A stretch of DNA of 64,000 nucleotides from Macrococcus lamae (GCF_004359545.1 NZ_SCWB01000007.1:1-64000); one strand, 5' to 3'; shown: positions 1-8,540, numbered from the stretch's first letter. Numbers and translations: made by a program. Notes: generated by a model not told the origin, from the letters alone.

Positions 1-296
1 CCTTTGTATTGGATTTGGATGTGTATTACTACCTCCAACCATTATAAAGGACTTTTTTTGTACAGAAAATAAATTTTTAGAATATTCCATTTAAAACCGT
101 AGGTTGAAATATTTTTATGCAACACTAGTGATCTCAAATATTTTTATGATTTTGTCACATATCCCTTATTTACAGATATATTTTTTTTATTTTAGTTGCT
201 TTTTTATTAGTATATTTTATTTTATTTTTCGATCTGATGACTGTTGCTTGCAATTGAATTGATGTTAATAAAAAAACCTTAATCAGCATGGATCGA
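1..296. other. AT-rich intergenic DNA at window edge
   Basis: Very AT-rich, with several runs of T. I see no reading frame with a ribosome site, no RNA gene and no clear terminator. It may hold the promoter or 3' end of a gene lying outside the window. Confidence 0.5.
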
Positions 297-515
297 TTAT
301 TGTTCACGCTTCCGTTCAACAATAATATAGATACCGCCGATTAAGGTAATGAGTAGAGCCGCTGCTACTGCATTGACGTCTAGCTTGCTGTCACTTGAAC
401 TAAGCGACAACAGATGTTTATTGTAGCTTACTTCTCGCGCGAAGCTGTACTGAGAGTCAAGCAGTAAGGTAATGGGTATGAAATAACAGCATGTCCATAT
501 GATTTTTTTCAGCAA
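297..515 (-). CDS. Small exported or membrane protein, unknown
   Basis: Product not recognised. About 72 residues. The N-terminus looks like a signal peptide or membrane segment (LLKKIIW, then a hydrophobic stretch to DSQYSFA, a possible cleavage point before REV). A polar middle rich in Ser follows, then a second hydrophobic helix (VAAALLITLIGG) and a basic tail VERKREQ, so the C-terminus should stay in the membrane with its end in the cytoplasm. I chose the TTG at 515 because GGAAGGTGA sits just upstream; a TTG at 530 is in frame but would place that site inside the gene. It stands alone, with no clear operon partner. Confidence 0.45.
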   Translation of the reverse strand: MLKKIIWTCCYFIPITLLLDSQYSFAREVSYNKHLLSLSSSDSKLDVNAVAAALLITLIGGIYIIVERKREQ

Positions 516-540
516 TGACTCACCTTCCAATTCTGAATTT

Positions 541-847
541 TCTGATATTTAATTATATCATACTCTTATTATTTTTAATATACAATAGAAAAACACTTAT
601 CTGATAAAGGATAAGTGTTTAAACAAGCGATGATTTTCTTTAGTGATATGAGGAGATTTGAATGACTTGATTGTGTTTCTGACTCATATAAGCGTTGTCT
701 TATGGGTCAGATAAGTGGCACGCAGTGCAAAGATTATACATAGCAAACAATTTTATTTTTGATGACAGGTCAGCTAATCTTCAGACATATTTTATTTTTT
801 AAAATTAAATATTAAACGATATTTATATTCTGTCAGGTATTCTATCG
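541..847. other. Intergenic stretch with one hairpin
   Basis: No gene seen. The only structure is the hairpin at 591-620, described separately. The remainder is AT-rich, with short reading frames lacking ribosome sites. Confidence 0.5.
591..620 (-). terminator. Intrinsic terminator-like hairpin
   Basis: An 11-bp perfect stem (AAACACTTATC / GATAAGTGTTT) with an 8-nt loop. On the minus strand it is followed by a T-rich run, so it probably ends the transcript of the EVE-domain gene, leaving a 3' untranslated region of about 230 nt. It could instead shield the 297-515 gene from upstream read-through. Confidence 0.6.
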
Positions 848-2293
848 TTACTTTTTAAACTGATAGATTTTAATGAACGGATGCAAATAGGCCGGATAAT
901 GTGCTTTAATGTCCTCTGCTGTTTGAGTTGTTATACCGACGATGCGGAAGTCGGGTTTGATATTGAATGTCGCATGAGTACATCCGATTGTTGCGGGTTG
1001 GTTGTTATGCTGGAACGGCAGATGGACGGTCTTTCCTATCACTGCACCTAGCAATGGTTTCAAGGCAGCCGGGTCAAGCTGGTCGATGTCATCAATAATG
1101 AGTGTATTATCATCTAGATGTTTGGTCAGCACTCCTGGATGAAACTTGATCTGTTCGTCTTCGACATACTGTCCGTAAAGCGTGCCTGCTGTCCATGTCT
1201 TATCAGCTATGTAGTAAGGTGTATCATGCTCTAGATTTAAATAGTTTTTAACGACTTCATATGGCTGAGTCATCTGTCCTGCCATGAAGAGATGAATGAC
1301 TTTCGGCTGAGCTGGTTGTGTCTGTTCTTTTTGCTGTTGTTTCGGCTGCTCTTCATACTTCCTGCCGCTTGGTGTGACGAATGTCTTCTTTGAGGTGACG
1401 ACGGGTTTTACGGGTCTGTTCGCCTGCTTGATCAGTTCGTGAAGATACGGTGTTGTCTTCAGTGGTTCTACACGTTCTTTGTCTTCCCCTGGTTCGAGCA
1501 TCACTTCATACTGCACTTTCGTCAGCTCCGTCACTGATTCATTCCAGTTCTCAGTAAGGAAATACTGGGCGCGGAGCATGGGTTCACGGTCAAGGTCATA
1601 GATTGTCTTCATCGGAATGTCTCCTAAATACTTGATGGATACAGCGGTTGAATCCGTCCGTCCCTGGATGACCGGCAGTTTCCGCATGCCGGACGTCACT
1701 TCTGCGACGCCGTATATTCCGCGTTCTGGTGCGGTTCTATAGATGATGACACGGTCGCCTTGCTGCATTTCTTTATAATGTTTGAAGCCGTTTCGTTCGA
1801 TGCCGTTCACTGTCCTGACGAAGATGGTATACTCCGTTCCTTTGACGAAGTTCTCCATCTCTTTCATCATGAAGTAGCGATTGATCTTTTCTTCTCCTCG
1901 GCCGACTGCTAATATTTGCGCGTAGTCGTCTTCACTGAGTGGATTGAGCAGCTGCTCCTTCATGCGGTACAGTGCCGTCTTCAGCTGTTCGCTCCGTTCC
2001 AGGTATTCTTTTTTGAACGGCTGAAGTTTCTCTTCCAGCTTGAAGTGGATGATGATTTTGCCGCGTCTCGGCTCCTCATATTTGACGACTGTTCCTGCGC
2101 CGAGCAGTCCGACTTTGTTCTGCACCTGATAGAAGATGACTTTGTCACCAAGGCGTGCTCTTTTGAATGCAGTGTAGCCTTCCGACGGGTTGAAATGAAC
2201 AGATGAATCGAAGACAGAAATCTGACCGGTTAAATCTTCTAGATGGTTGAAGCGGTTATAGCCGCAGTTCAACCAAAAGTAATGTGGGCTCAT
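848..2293 (-). CDS. Twin-EVE protein with degenerate McrB-like AAA domain
   Basis: 481 residues. Residues 1-130 and about 150-290 look like two EVE (PUA-like) domains: each has the blocks typical of the fold (FWLNCGYNRF and GDKVIFYQV in the first; YTIFVRTV and GDRVIIYRT in the second). EVE domains bind modified bases in DNA or RNA and are often fused to McrB-type restriction GTPases. A Gln-rich linker (310-330) leads to residues 331-481, which read like a McrB/MoxR AAA+ core: a Walker B-like NTLIIDDIDQ (396-405) and a sensor-1-like FRIVGITT (449-456). No Walker A (GxxxxGKT) is present where expected after VIHLFMAG, so it probably cannot hydrolyse nucleotide. The start at 2293 has AAGGAGGCACCT upstream; a frame 21 codons longer exists but lacks a site. 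No nuclease partner (McrC) is adjacent. EVE assignment is fairly sure; AAA ancestry is inferred. Confidence 0.7.
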   Translation of the reverse strand: MSPHYFWLNCGYNRFNHLEDLTGQISVFDSSVHFNPSEGYTAFKRARLGDKVIFYQVQNKVGLLGAGTVVKYEEPRRGKIIIHFKLEEKLQPFKKEYLERSEQLKTALYRMKEQLLNPLSEDDYAQILAVGRGEEKINRYFMMKEMENFVKGTEYTIFVRTVNGIERNGFKHYKEMQQGDRVIIYRTAPERGIYGVAEVTSGMRKLPVIQGRTDSTAVSIKYLGDIPMKTIYDLDREPMLRAQYFLTENWNESVTELTKVQYEVMLEPGEDKERVEPLKTTPYLHELIKQANRPVKPVVTSKKTFVTPSGRKYEEQPKQQQKEQTQPAQPKVIHLFMAGQMTQPYEVVKNYLNLEHDTPYYIADKTWTAGTLYGQYVEDEQIKFHPGVLTKHLDDNTLIIDDIDQLDPAALKPLLGAVIGKTVHLPFQHNNQPATIGCTHATFNIKPDFRIVGITTQTAEDIKAHYPAYLHPFIKIYQFKK

Positions 2294-2408
2294 AGGTGCC
2301 TCCTTAATTGTATATAGTGCCATTATACTGAAATTACATTTTACGTGCATAGCCATATCTGTGAAACAAGGTAAATTGTGTTAAAATAGTGGGGGAAAGG
2401 GGTGTCAT

Positions 2409-3956
2409 ATGACGAATTCAGAAGAGACGCATACGAAGAAGAGAACATGGTTGCTGCCGGTCATCACACTGGTCATTTTAATCTTACTGGGAGTGCTGCT
2501 CATGAACTTATTTGGTGGCAACGACAATGCTTTAAAGCCTCAGAAAAAAGTCATCGTCAATAATGATGCACCTGCTATTAAATCCGCAAAGAAAATATCG
2601 CTCGCTGATTTCGGTGCCAAGCCGGATGACGGTAAAGATGATACGGAAGCAATTGAAAAAGCGATTAAGGAAGCGACGACGGAAGCGATTGAACTTGAAA
2701 TTCCCGCTGGAACTTATGAGACAAGCAGAACAATAGAAGTATCTGATATTAAAGGGCTTCATATTAAAGGAAATGGTGCAGTGATCAGGCCGAAAAACCC
2801 GATGACTAATCCACCAGAGTTCTATGCATTCCGACTGAACGGGATGGCAGATGATCTTATTGAAATGGAGATAGAAGGCATTACAATCGACGGCAGCCGT
2901 AACCCGCAGGACTTGTACTTTAAGATGAAGGACGAGAAGGACTTTTATAAAACACCGATGACTAAAGGATTCGCTGTGACGAATACGAAACAGCTGACCG
3001 TGCATGACGTGAAGTTTGAACATATGTACGGAGGCTATACGGTATTCGCGCAGGAATACAGAAATGTGGATATTCATGACGTGACGCTTGAGGACGTCGG
3101 TGGTGACGATATTACGGATAGTTTCGGAATGGCATTTTATTTAAGCGGTCATAAAGATGATGCAATCGTCAACATTGATAACGTCGTCTCGAATGCCAAG
3201 ACATCGAAGCGGTCGAAGGAATATATGGGCTGGATCGGCGTCGTCTTTGAGAACGGTACGATTCAGGATGCCGACGAAGATAAATGGCTGAAAGACCAGA
3301 ATACGACGTTCAATATTACAAATTCCGTATTCAATGATTACGAAACGACACTGCACGTTGAATCGACTTACGGCAATGTCTATATGAACAGCGACAACGT
3401 CAAAACGCGGGCGAAAAACTACTTTATCGCGGCCGGCGTGAACGGTGAGCTGAAAGAGCGCTCGAACAACGTCACAGTTGACCTGCTGCCATACGGCCGT
3501 AATGGCATCGTCCACGGTATCTACTATACAGAAGGCATGGACCCGAAGAAATACGAGCTGAACATGTATAACTCAACGGTCAACAACTTGAAGATTGACG
3601 GCAAACGCACACCGATTACAGCAGTATATGCCAACAATACGACAGCTACCTTCCATAACACGACATTCAGCGATGCCTCGGGACTGCTCGTTGCGAACGC
3701 GACGGGCACATTCATCGACAGTGTGATCAATCTATCAGATGATGCTAATCCGGATAAGCTGAGCGATTTCAGTGAGGATGGTCAGAAGATGAACCTTGGG
3801 AAATCAGTCGTCAATAAAGACGGCAAGACGAGCACAGCTAAGACAGGTGACGTCCCGCAGAAAGTCTTTGCGACAGGAAAAGCCGTGCCAAAACGTGATA
3901 ATCCTTTAGCACCAGCAGATCTCGGTCGTGAAGCACAGCCGATTAAAGGTGAATAA
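2409..3956 (+). CDS. Membrane-anchored right-handed beta-helix (pectate lyase superfamily) protein
   Basis: 515 residues. A basic, polar N-terminus (KKRTW) precedes one strong transmembrane helix at about 13-35; the rest is predicted outside the cell. SLADFGAKPDDGKDDTEAI (around residue 64) is the classic start of the pectate-lyase-3 / GH28-related beta-helix family, followed by many short Asn/Asp/Val-rich strands (for example NVDIHDVTLEDV) and a long acidic C-terminal tail. Such proteins bind or cleave polysaccharide or act as structural surface helices; the substrate is not readable here. Ribosome site AAGGGGTGTCAT is good. It is divergent from the EVE gene with a 115-nt shared promoter region, and has its own terminator. 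Confidence 0.8.
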   Translation: MTNSEETHTKKRTWLLPVITLVILILLGVLLMNLFGGNDNALKPQKKVIVNNDAPAIKSAKKISLADFGAKPDDGKDDTEAIEKAIKEATTEAIELEIPAGTYETSRTIEVSDIKGLHIKGNGAVIRPKNPMTNPPEFYAFRLNGMADDLIEMEIEGITIDGSRNPQDLYFKMKDEKDFYKTPMTKGFAVTNTKQLTVHDVKFEHMYGGYTVFAQEYRNVDIHDVTLEDVGGDDITDSFGMAFYLSGHKDDAIVNIDNVVSNAKTSKRSKEYMGWIGVVFENGTIQDADEDKWLKDQNTTFNITNSVFNDYETTLHVESTYGNVYMNSDNVKTRAKNYFIAAGVNGELKERSNNVTVDLLPYGRNGIVHGIYYTEGMDPKKYELNMYNSTVNNLKIDGKRTPITAVYANNTTATFHNTTFSDASGLLVANATGTFIDSVINLSDDANPDKLSDFSEDGQKMNLGKSVVNKDGKTSTAKTGDVPQKVFATGKAVPKRDNPLAPADLGREAQPIKGE

Positions 3957-3968
3957 TTAACTATAGAG

Positions 3969-4006
3969 AAACCTGGGCCGCATTTGTTGTTTGCGGCCCA
4001 GGTTTT
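3969..4006 (+). terminator. Strong intrinsic terminator
   Basis: A perfect 14-bp GC-rich stem (AAACCTGGGCCGCA and its complement) with a 9-nt loop, followed by TTTTATT. It ends the beta-helix gene. Confidence 0.9.
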
Positions 4007-4029
4007 ATTGATTTATTCAGTTTTAGATG

Positions 4030-4110
4030 AAACTTGACCTTCAGGAGCCGCTTGAAGGCCAGATCTCGAACCAAATTTAAAAATCTGCATAAACTTGACC
4101 TTCAGGAATA
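4030..4110 (-). repeat. Dispersed hairpin repeat, family A (copy 1)
   Basis: Read on the minus strand, this roughly 80-nt element aligns almost end to end with 17713-17802: TTCCTGAAGG, then TGCAG, an A/T run, and CTGGCCTTCAAGCGGCTCC followed by TGAAGG. The main hairpin is imperfect here (CTGGCCTTCA against TGAAGGTCAAG). It sits in the tail-to-tail gap between the beta-helix gene and the yeiH unit. No protein is encoded. Confidence 0.75.
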
Positions 4111-4123
4111 AAATCCACGACCA

Positions 4124-4198
4124 TTATTCCGCTTCATTTTTCTGCAGTAAAATAGCGACAACTGCTAATACTATTGTAAAGATTAATTTTTTTCTCAT
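4124..4198 (-). CDS. Possible 24-residue membrane peptide
   Basis: A 24-codon frame starting MRKKLIFTIVLAVVAILL and ending in Glu-rich EAE, so it has basic residues, one hydrophobic helix and an acidic tail. The yeiH stop codon is 10 nt upstream, and TAGGTGAATCAT provides a plausible ribosome site, so it could be co-translated with yeiH. It may be a small regulatory membrane peptide or a chance frame; the family is not recognised. Confidence 0.4.
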   Translation of the reverse strand: MRKKLIFTIVLAVVAILLQKNEAE

Positions 4199-4207
4199 AT
4201 GATTCAC

Positions 4208-5182
4208 CTACCATATTCCGAGTAGCTGTTGCATAATCAGCGCGGTCACGGTAACAACGAACCAGGTGATGGCACCAAGTAACACGGGCTGATAGCCGAT
4301 TGCTCTAAATGACTTCAAGTTGACTGACAGTCCGATGCCTGCCAGTGCGATGGCGATCATCAATGTGGCGATGTGTTTGATGACGGTCACTAGTTCTTCC
4401 GGCAGCGGAACGATGCTTGCGAACACGCTTGCCATAAAAAAGTAAAGAATGAACCACGGAAATATCTTCTTGAGTGAAACTTTGCTTTCTTTCTGTTCAC
4501 GCTTGACCTTTATCAGTACTAAAAGCAGACAGACCGGTACGATCATCAGTGCGCGGACGAGTTTGACGATGGTCGCTGTATCTCCAGCGTCCTTACTGAA
4601 CGTGTAACCAGCTGCGACAACGCTGCTTGTATCATTGATCGCTGTACCTGCAAAGTAACCGAAGCCGGTCGATGTCATATGCAGCAAGTGACCGAGTGCC
4701 GGAAACAGGAATACTGCGATAATATTGAAGAGAAAGATGGTTGAAATAGAGAACGCAATCTCTTCGTCATCCGCTTCGACGATCGGACTTGCTGCTGCAA
4801 TCGCTGATCCACCGCAGATGGCTGTGCCGACGCCGATCAATGTGCGGATGCGTTCCGGGATGCCCATCCACCGGCCGATGATATAGCTGCATAAAAGTGC
4901 TGCTGTGATTGTTGTCAGCGTAATCGGCAGTGACGACAATCCGAGGCTGACAGCTGTTCTGAAGCTCAACGTGAAGCCCATCAGTATGATCGCCCACTGC
5001 AGAATTTTCTTGCCGGAGAACTTGATGCCCGGTTCAAAGTCTTCCGGTATGCGGATAAACTGCCGGACGAGTATGCCGAGTATAATGCTGAACACTGCTG
5101 CTCCGATGAGCGGCACTGCATTTCCTAGTATCGTCGCAACTGCTGCCAGTACAGCTGTTAATAGTAATCCTTTAATTTTCAT
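4208..5182 (-). CDS. YeiH-family (UPF0324) putative sulfate exporter
   Basis: 324 residues, almost wholly hydrophobic, with about 9-10 membrane helices. Family marks include GILVRQFI near residue 40, the WAIILMGFTLS helix, GTAICGGSAIAAASP (Gly/Ala-rich) near 125, and FGYFAGTAINDTSSVVAAG, where Asn-Asp-Thr is typical of YeiH. Relatives have been linked to sulfate or sulfonate export, but the substrate here is inferred from family only. The ATG at 5182 follows GAGGTGACTTG; a TTG one codon earlier is possible. It is divergent from the nuclease gene. Confidence 0.85.
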   Translation of the reverse strand: MKIKGLLLTAVLAAVATILGNAVPLIGAAVFSIILGILVRQFIRIPEDFEPGIKFSGKKILQWAIILMGFTLSFRTAVSLGLSSLPITLTTITAALLCSYIIGRWMGIPERIRTLIGVGTAICGGSAIAAASPIVEADDEEIAFSISTIFLFNIIAVFLFPALGHLLHMTSTGFGYFAGTAINDTSSVVAAGYTFSKDAGDTATIVKLVRALMIVPVCLLLVLIKVKREQKESKVSLKKIFPWFILYFFMASVFASIVPLPEELVTVIKHIATLMIAIALAGIGLSVNLKSFRAIGYQPVLLGAITWFVVTVTALIMQQLLGIW

Positions 5183-5255
5183 CAAGTCACCTCATCCCCT
5201 GTTATTCTATCATATTAATTAATGCTATAATGAATAAATATTTCGGAGGGATGTT

Positions 5256-5882
5256 ATGAGAACTTACATAAAAATATTGCTGCTCACGCTTGCTGGTCTG
5301 CTCATGATGACGACAGCTGCTGAGGCAAAGAGAACACCGGTGACGTTCGACCGGGCGATAGACGGTGATACGTTATCCGTTAAGCAGAACGGCCGGAAGA
5401 AGACCATCCGATTGCTGCTGATCGATACACCTGAATCAAAGAAACCGAACACGCCAGTCCAGCCGTACAGTCTTGAAGCAGCTAAATATACCGAGTCACT
5501 TGTTAACACGTGCGACCTGTCCATTGAACATGATTCAAAAGGACGCTACGACCGCTATAAACGCGAACTTGTCTATTTGTACTGCGGCGATGATATGGTC
5601 AATGAACAGCTGGTCCGAAAAGGCTATGCCCGTGTCGGCTATATATACAGTCAGAAAGACTACTTATATGAACTGCAGGAAGCTGAGCGCTACGCCAAGC
5701 AGAAAAAGCTGAAGATCTGGTCATTGGAAGGTTACGTCAATGAAGACGGCGAAGGCTTCAACACAACGAAGGAAGAACGCGAAAAAGAAGTCGACATCGT
5801 CGAGAAAATTCGTCAGGCGCTCTACCGTATCGTCGACTCGGCGCTTGATACACTTGTGAAAGAACTGAAGAAAAACTTCTAG
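5256..5882 (+). CDS. nuc: Secreted thermonuclease (staphylococcal nuclease family)
   Basis: 208 residues. A signal peptide (1-24, ending AAEA) is followed by an SNase domain. The catalytic set of S. aureus nuclease is conserved: Asp38 (AIDGDT), Arg52 (TIRLLL), Asp57 and Glu60 (LIDTPE), and Arg103 (YKRELVYLY). It cleaves DNA and RNA with calcium outside the cell. After the usual domain end (KIWSLEGY) there is an extra tail of about 45 residues, acidic and then predicted as an amphipathic helix (IVEKIRQALYRIVDSALDTL), not present in the classical enzyme. Ribosome site CGGAGGG. Confidence 0.93.
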   Translation: MRTYIKILLLTLAGLLMMTTAAEAKRTPVTFDRAIDGDTLSVKQNGRKKTIRLLLIDTPESKKPNTPVQPYSLEAAKYTESLVNTCDLSIEHDSKGRYDRYKRELVYLYCGDDMVNEQLVRKGYARVGYIYSQKDYLYELQEAERYAKQKKLKIWSLEGYVNEDGEGFNTTKEEREKEVDIVEKIRQALYRIVDSALDTLVKELKKNF

Positions 5883-5883
5883 A

Positions 5884-5917
5884 CTAAAAAAATCCATCCG
5901 CTGATGGATTTTTTTAG
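5884..5917. terminator. Bidirectional terminator between nuc and lipoprotein gene
   Basis: A perfect 15-bp stem (CTAAAAAAATCCATC and complement) with loop CGCT and A/T runs on both sides. The stop codon of the convergent lipoprotein gene (5914-5916) lies inside the right arm. Confidence 0.9.
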
Positions 5918-6534
5918 TACATTTCTTCTTTGATCAGCGGATGAACTTCAATTGCTTTCAGCTGATTGACATGCGAGTAATGATACACCGTCTCATACAT
6001 GCGTTTTTCGTCTTTTTGCAGTCGTTCAACAGAAAACTGTTTCAACTTGTCATCTTCATCAAATATATACTCAATGCTGAATTCATCTACAGCTGAGCGA
6101 TTCAAGTTCAATTCATCGAGCGCTTTGTCGTCTGTCAGCAGCTCGCGGTTTGAAGTGAAGACAATCTGATCTTTCTCTGTCGCTACATTGAAATAAGACC
6201 GGTAACGCTCAAGAAATTTCATCTGTTCCTCATATGTATTCTCATCGTTCAGCCGTTTGCGCTTAACGACCCTGTTTTGAGCAAGTATGTAGCGATCATC
6301 GCCTGTCATATATGTCACCGCTTTTTTTGTTGTCATCTGCATGCTGTTATCTTTATAATCCGCGGTCATAGTTGACTTCGAAAAACCCTCGCTGTCGTCA
6401 CTCGTCATCTTCATATGATAGCTTGAGATACTGTCATTTGCGTTCAATACGCGTTCCATCTTCTTATCTTTCTCATCATCACTGCATGCTGCCATCAGCA
6501 CCATCACCGCCAAAAATAGAAATAGTCTCTTCAT
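5914..6534 (-). CDS. Lipoprotein, unknown function
   Basis: 206 residues. The signal sequence ends in the lipobox LMAAC, so Cys17 should be lipid-modified and the protein held on the outer face of the membrane. The rest is hydrophilic and rich in Lys, Asp, Glu, Met and Tyr. The pattern ANDSISSYHMKMTSDD followed by alternating beta strands resembles LolA/LppX-like lipoproteins (DUF6612 type), but I am not certain. Ribosome site GGAGAGGATTTAAT. It is a single gene, with its end in a shared terminator. Confidence 0.75.
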   Translation of the reverse strand: MKRLFLFLAVMVLMAACSDDEKDKKMERVLNANDSISSYHMKMTSDDSEGFSKSTMTADYKDNSMQMTTKKAVTYMTGDDRYILAQNRVVKRKRLNDENTYEEQMKFLERYRSYFNVATEKDQIVFTSNRELLTDDKALDELNLNRSAVDEFSIEYIFDEDDKLKQFSVERLQKDEKRMYETVYHYSHVNQLKAIEVHPLIKEEMY

Positions 6535-6623
6535 ATTAAATCCTCTCCATTAATTCTTATCTACCCCTTTAAAGTTAAGCATAACAAAAACACACCCTTA
6601 AACAAGGATGTGTTATTGAAGAA

Positions 6624-7679
6624 TTAATGAATAAAGACGTATTGCGTCAGCTGGGCATGCGATAATGTTCTATAACCGACAACTCCAGCCGGTGTTAAGT
6701 AATTAGTTTCTGAGATCAGCACAGTACCATCTGCATTGACACGTTCAACGAACGCGACATGTCCTAAAGAACCTGCTGATGTTTGGGCGATCGCACCGAC
6801 TTCAGGAAGATTGTTCACTGTATAGCCGTCTTTTCGCGCACCGTACGCCCAGTTGTTGGCATTCCACCAGTAAGTCGAGATGCCTTTACCGATTGCAGCG
6901 CGTTTGTTGAAAACGTACCATGTACATTGTCCGTAATCATACCAGTTAGGATGATTGAATACAGGAGATGTTGTTGTCTGTACAGGTGCTTTCTGCGCAG
7001 GCGGTGCTGTTTTAACTGGTTCAGTTGTCGTTACCGCACTCGATACGACCAGCTGCTGGTTCGGATAGATGATGTTAGATGTCAGTCCGTTCCATTGTTT
7101 CAGTTGTTCAACTGTGATACTGTACTGCACGGCAATTTTTGATAAGTAATCACCCGGCTGCACAACATACTTCGCCCCGCCGGAAGTTGTTGTTGATGTA
7201 GCTGGTGTCTTTGTGTGCGTTGTCGGTGTCTTGACAGGCGCTGAAGTGACTTGCCCGGAGATTTTCAGTTTCTGCCCCGGAAAGATCAGGTAAGACGATA
7301 GTCCGTTCAGTTCCATGATCTTCGTATAAGTCGTATCATACTTCATCGCAATCAATGATAAGCTTTCACCTGACTGCACGATGTGTGTACCAGCTGGTGA
7401 AGTCGTTGTTGTAGTCGTTGACGGCATCTGCTGTCTGACCGGCTTTTTCGCTGTTGGACGTGCTGTACCTGAAACAACTAGACTCTGATTCGGAAAGATC
7501 AGGTTTGAAGTCAAGTTGTTCAGTCTTTTTAACTCAGTCACAGAGGTGTTGTATTTGTTTGCAATTGCCCATAATGAATCATTGGCTTTAACTGTATAAG
7601 ATGCGGCATCTGCCTGATGACTGTATGCCGCAGCTGCAGCTGTTGCTGTCGTAGCCATAATCAGTACTTTTTTCTTCAA
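6624..7679 (-). CDS. sle1: LysM/CHAP cell-wall hydrolase (Sle1-like amidase)
   Basis: 351 residues. Signal peptide 1-25 (ending ADA), three LysM peptidoglycan-binding domains at about 27-70, 98-141 and 170-213 separated by Thr/Pro-rich linkers, then a CHAP domain at 241-351. The catalytic Cys252 (GQCTWYVF), His307 (LGHVAFVE) and the ISETNY segment (Glu324, Asn326) are present. This is the layout of staphylococcal Sle1/Aaa, an N-acetylmuramoyl-L-alanine amidase needed for daughter-cell separation. The start codon is TTG at 7679, preceded by CGGAGGGTCCTGG. It is monocistronic. Confidence 0.9.
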   Translation of the reverse strand: MKKKVLIMATTATAAAAAYSHQADAASYTVKANDSLWAIANKYNTSVTELKRLNNLTSNLIFPNQSLVVSGTARPTAKKPVRQQMPSTTTTTTSPAGTHIVQSGESLSLIAMKYDTTYTKIMELNGLSSYLIFPGQKLKISGQVTSAPVKTPTTHTKTPATSTTTSGGAKYVVQPGDYLSKIAVQYSITVEQLKQWNGLTSNIIYPNQQLVVSSAVTTTEPVKTAPPAQKAPVQTTTSPVFNHPNWYDYGQCTWYVFNKRAAIGKGISTYWWNANNWAYGARKDGYTVNNLPEVGAIAQTSAGSLGHVAFVERVNADGTVLISETNYLTPAGVVGYRTLSHAQLTQYVFIH

Positions 7680-8102
7680 ACCAGGACCCTCCGTCTAGTG
7701 AAATTTTTAGATATGTCAACATTATGCCACATTTACCGACCTCATAACATTACAGTTTCCTTTCATTTCAAGGGATTCGAAGCTTTTGATCGCGACCTGG
7801 CACCCGAACACTCTAGATGAAAATGACTGCTAAAGTCTATCATATAGATGATTTTTCTGTTCGCCCCACTAAAATTTCCAATTCTTTCTATCATTACGGA
7901 TATCAATGAAATGTAAAGATAAGGACGACATTCGAACCGCATGACATAAGTGTTCTACCTAATAAATTTTAAAAATATTTAAATTTTTTGACTAATGTAA
8001 TATAATTGTAACATTTTCCGTCGTACAACCGGAAAATTGACTGAAACTATTATTAACATACGCTCATTACCATGCGATAATAGGTTAGAAAGGAGTCATT
8101 TG
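7680..8102. other. 423-nt divergent intergenic region
   Basis: Upstream of both the LysM/CHAP gene (minus) and the DUF1232 gene (plus). I see no protein-coding frame. A TATAAT-like box at about 8001-8006 could serve the plus-strand gene. The long untranslated leader on the sle1 side could carry regulation, but I could not match a known riboswitch or a WalR box pair. Confidence 0.45.
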
Positions 8103-8483
8103 ATGAATCAACTAAAAAAATTCGCTCGGCAGATGAAACGCCAAATGCTGACGTTATACTTTGCGGCGCAGCATAAAGATATGCCGTTTTTACTGAAAAT
8201 TCTTGCCCTGCTCATAGTCAGTTATGCCATCAGTCCGATCGATCTGATCCCGGATTTTATACCGCTCATCGGAATCATCGACGACCTCATTCTACTGCCG
8301 GTCGGTATTTATATATGCTACAGATTGATACCGCCGCACGTCCTCAGAGAAGCTCGTGCGATGGACGGGGACATTGATATTAAGCATCAGTATGTCATCG
8401 CTCTTCTGATCATCAGCATCTGGGTGATTTTCATCTATTTCTTCGGTCGCGCTGCCTACAGCTATCTGCAGATTCATCTGTAA
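8103..8483 (+). CDS. DUF1232 (YkvA-like) small membrane protein
   Basis: 126 residues. A basic N-terminus is followed by three hydrophobic stretches. The middle one carries the DUF1232 signature YAISPIDLIPDFIPLIG followed by IIDDLILLP. Function of the family is unknown. The ATG at 8103 follows AGAAAGGAGTCATTTG, which fixes the start 22 codons inside the longest open frame. The trhA-like gene follows after 57 nt on the same strand. Confidence 0.85.
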   Translation: MNQLKKFARQMKRQMLTLYFAAQHKDMPFLLKILALLIVSYAISPIDLIPDFIPLIGIIDDLILLPVGIYICYRLIPPHVLREARAMDGDIDIKHQYVIALLIISIWVIFIYFFGRAAYSYLQIHL

Positions 8484-8540
8484 CAAATTGATAGGCAGTT
8501 CGTGTTAAACTATCTATAGGTCAAATGAAAAGGTGATAAC

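Noticed and set aside
1916..2206. Plus-strand 96-residue reading frame
   Set aside because: Lies wholly inside the EVE gene on the opposite strand, with no ribosome site; a shadow frame.
4767..5222. Other open frames across yeiH
   Set aside because: Shadow frames with low-complexity protein composition and no ribosome sites; the YeiH frame is clearly the real one.
7680..7800. WalR box upstream of sle1
   Set aside because: Single TGTAAT-like hexamers exist but no pair with the required 5-nt spacing.
7680..7860. Possible c-di-AMP (ydaO/yuaA) riboswitch in the leader of the LysM/CHAP gene
   Set aside because: Such leaders occur before wall hydrolases, but I could not match the conserved GGUGAAUC or GAAUCCGACAGCUAACC segments on the minus strand.
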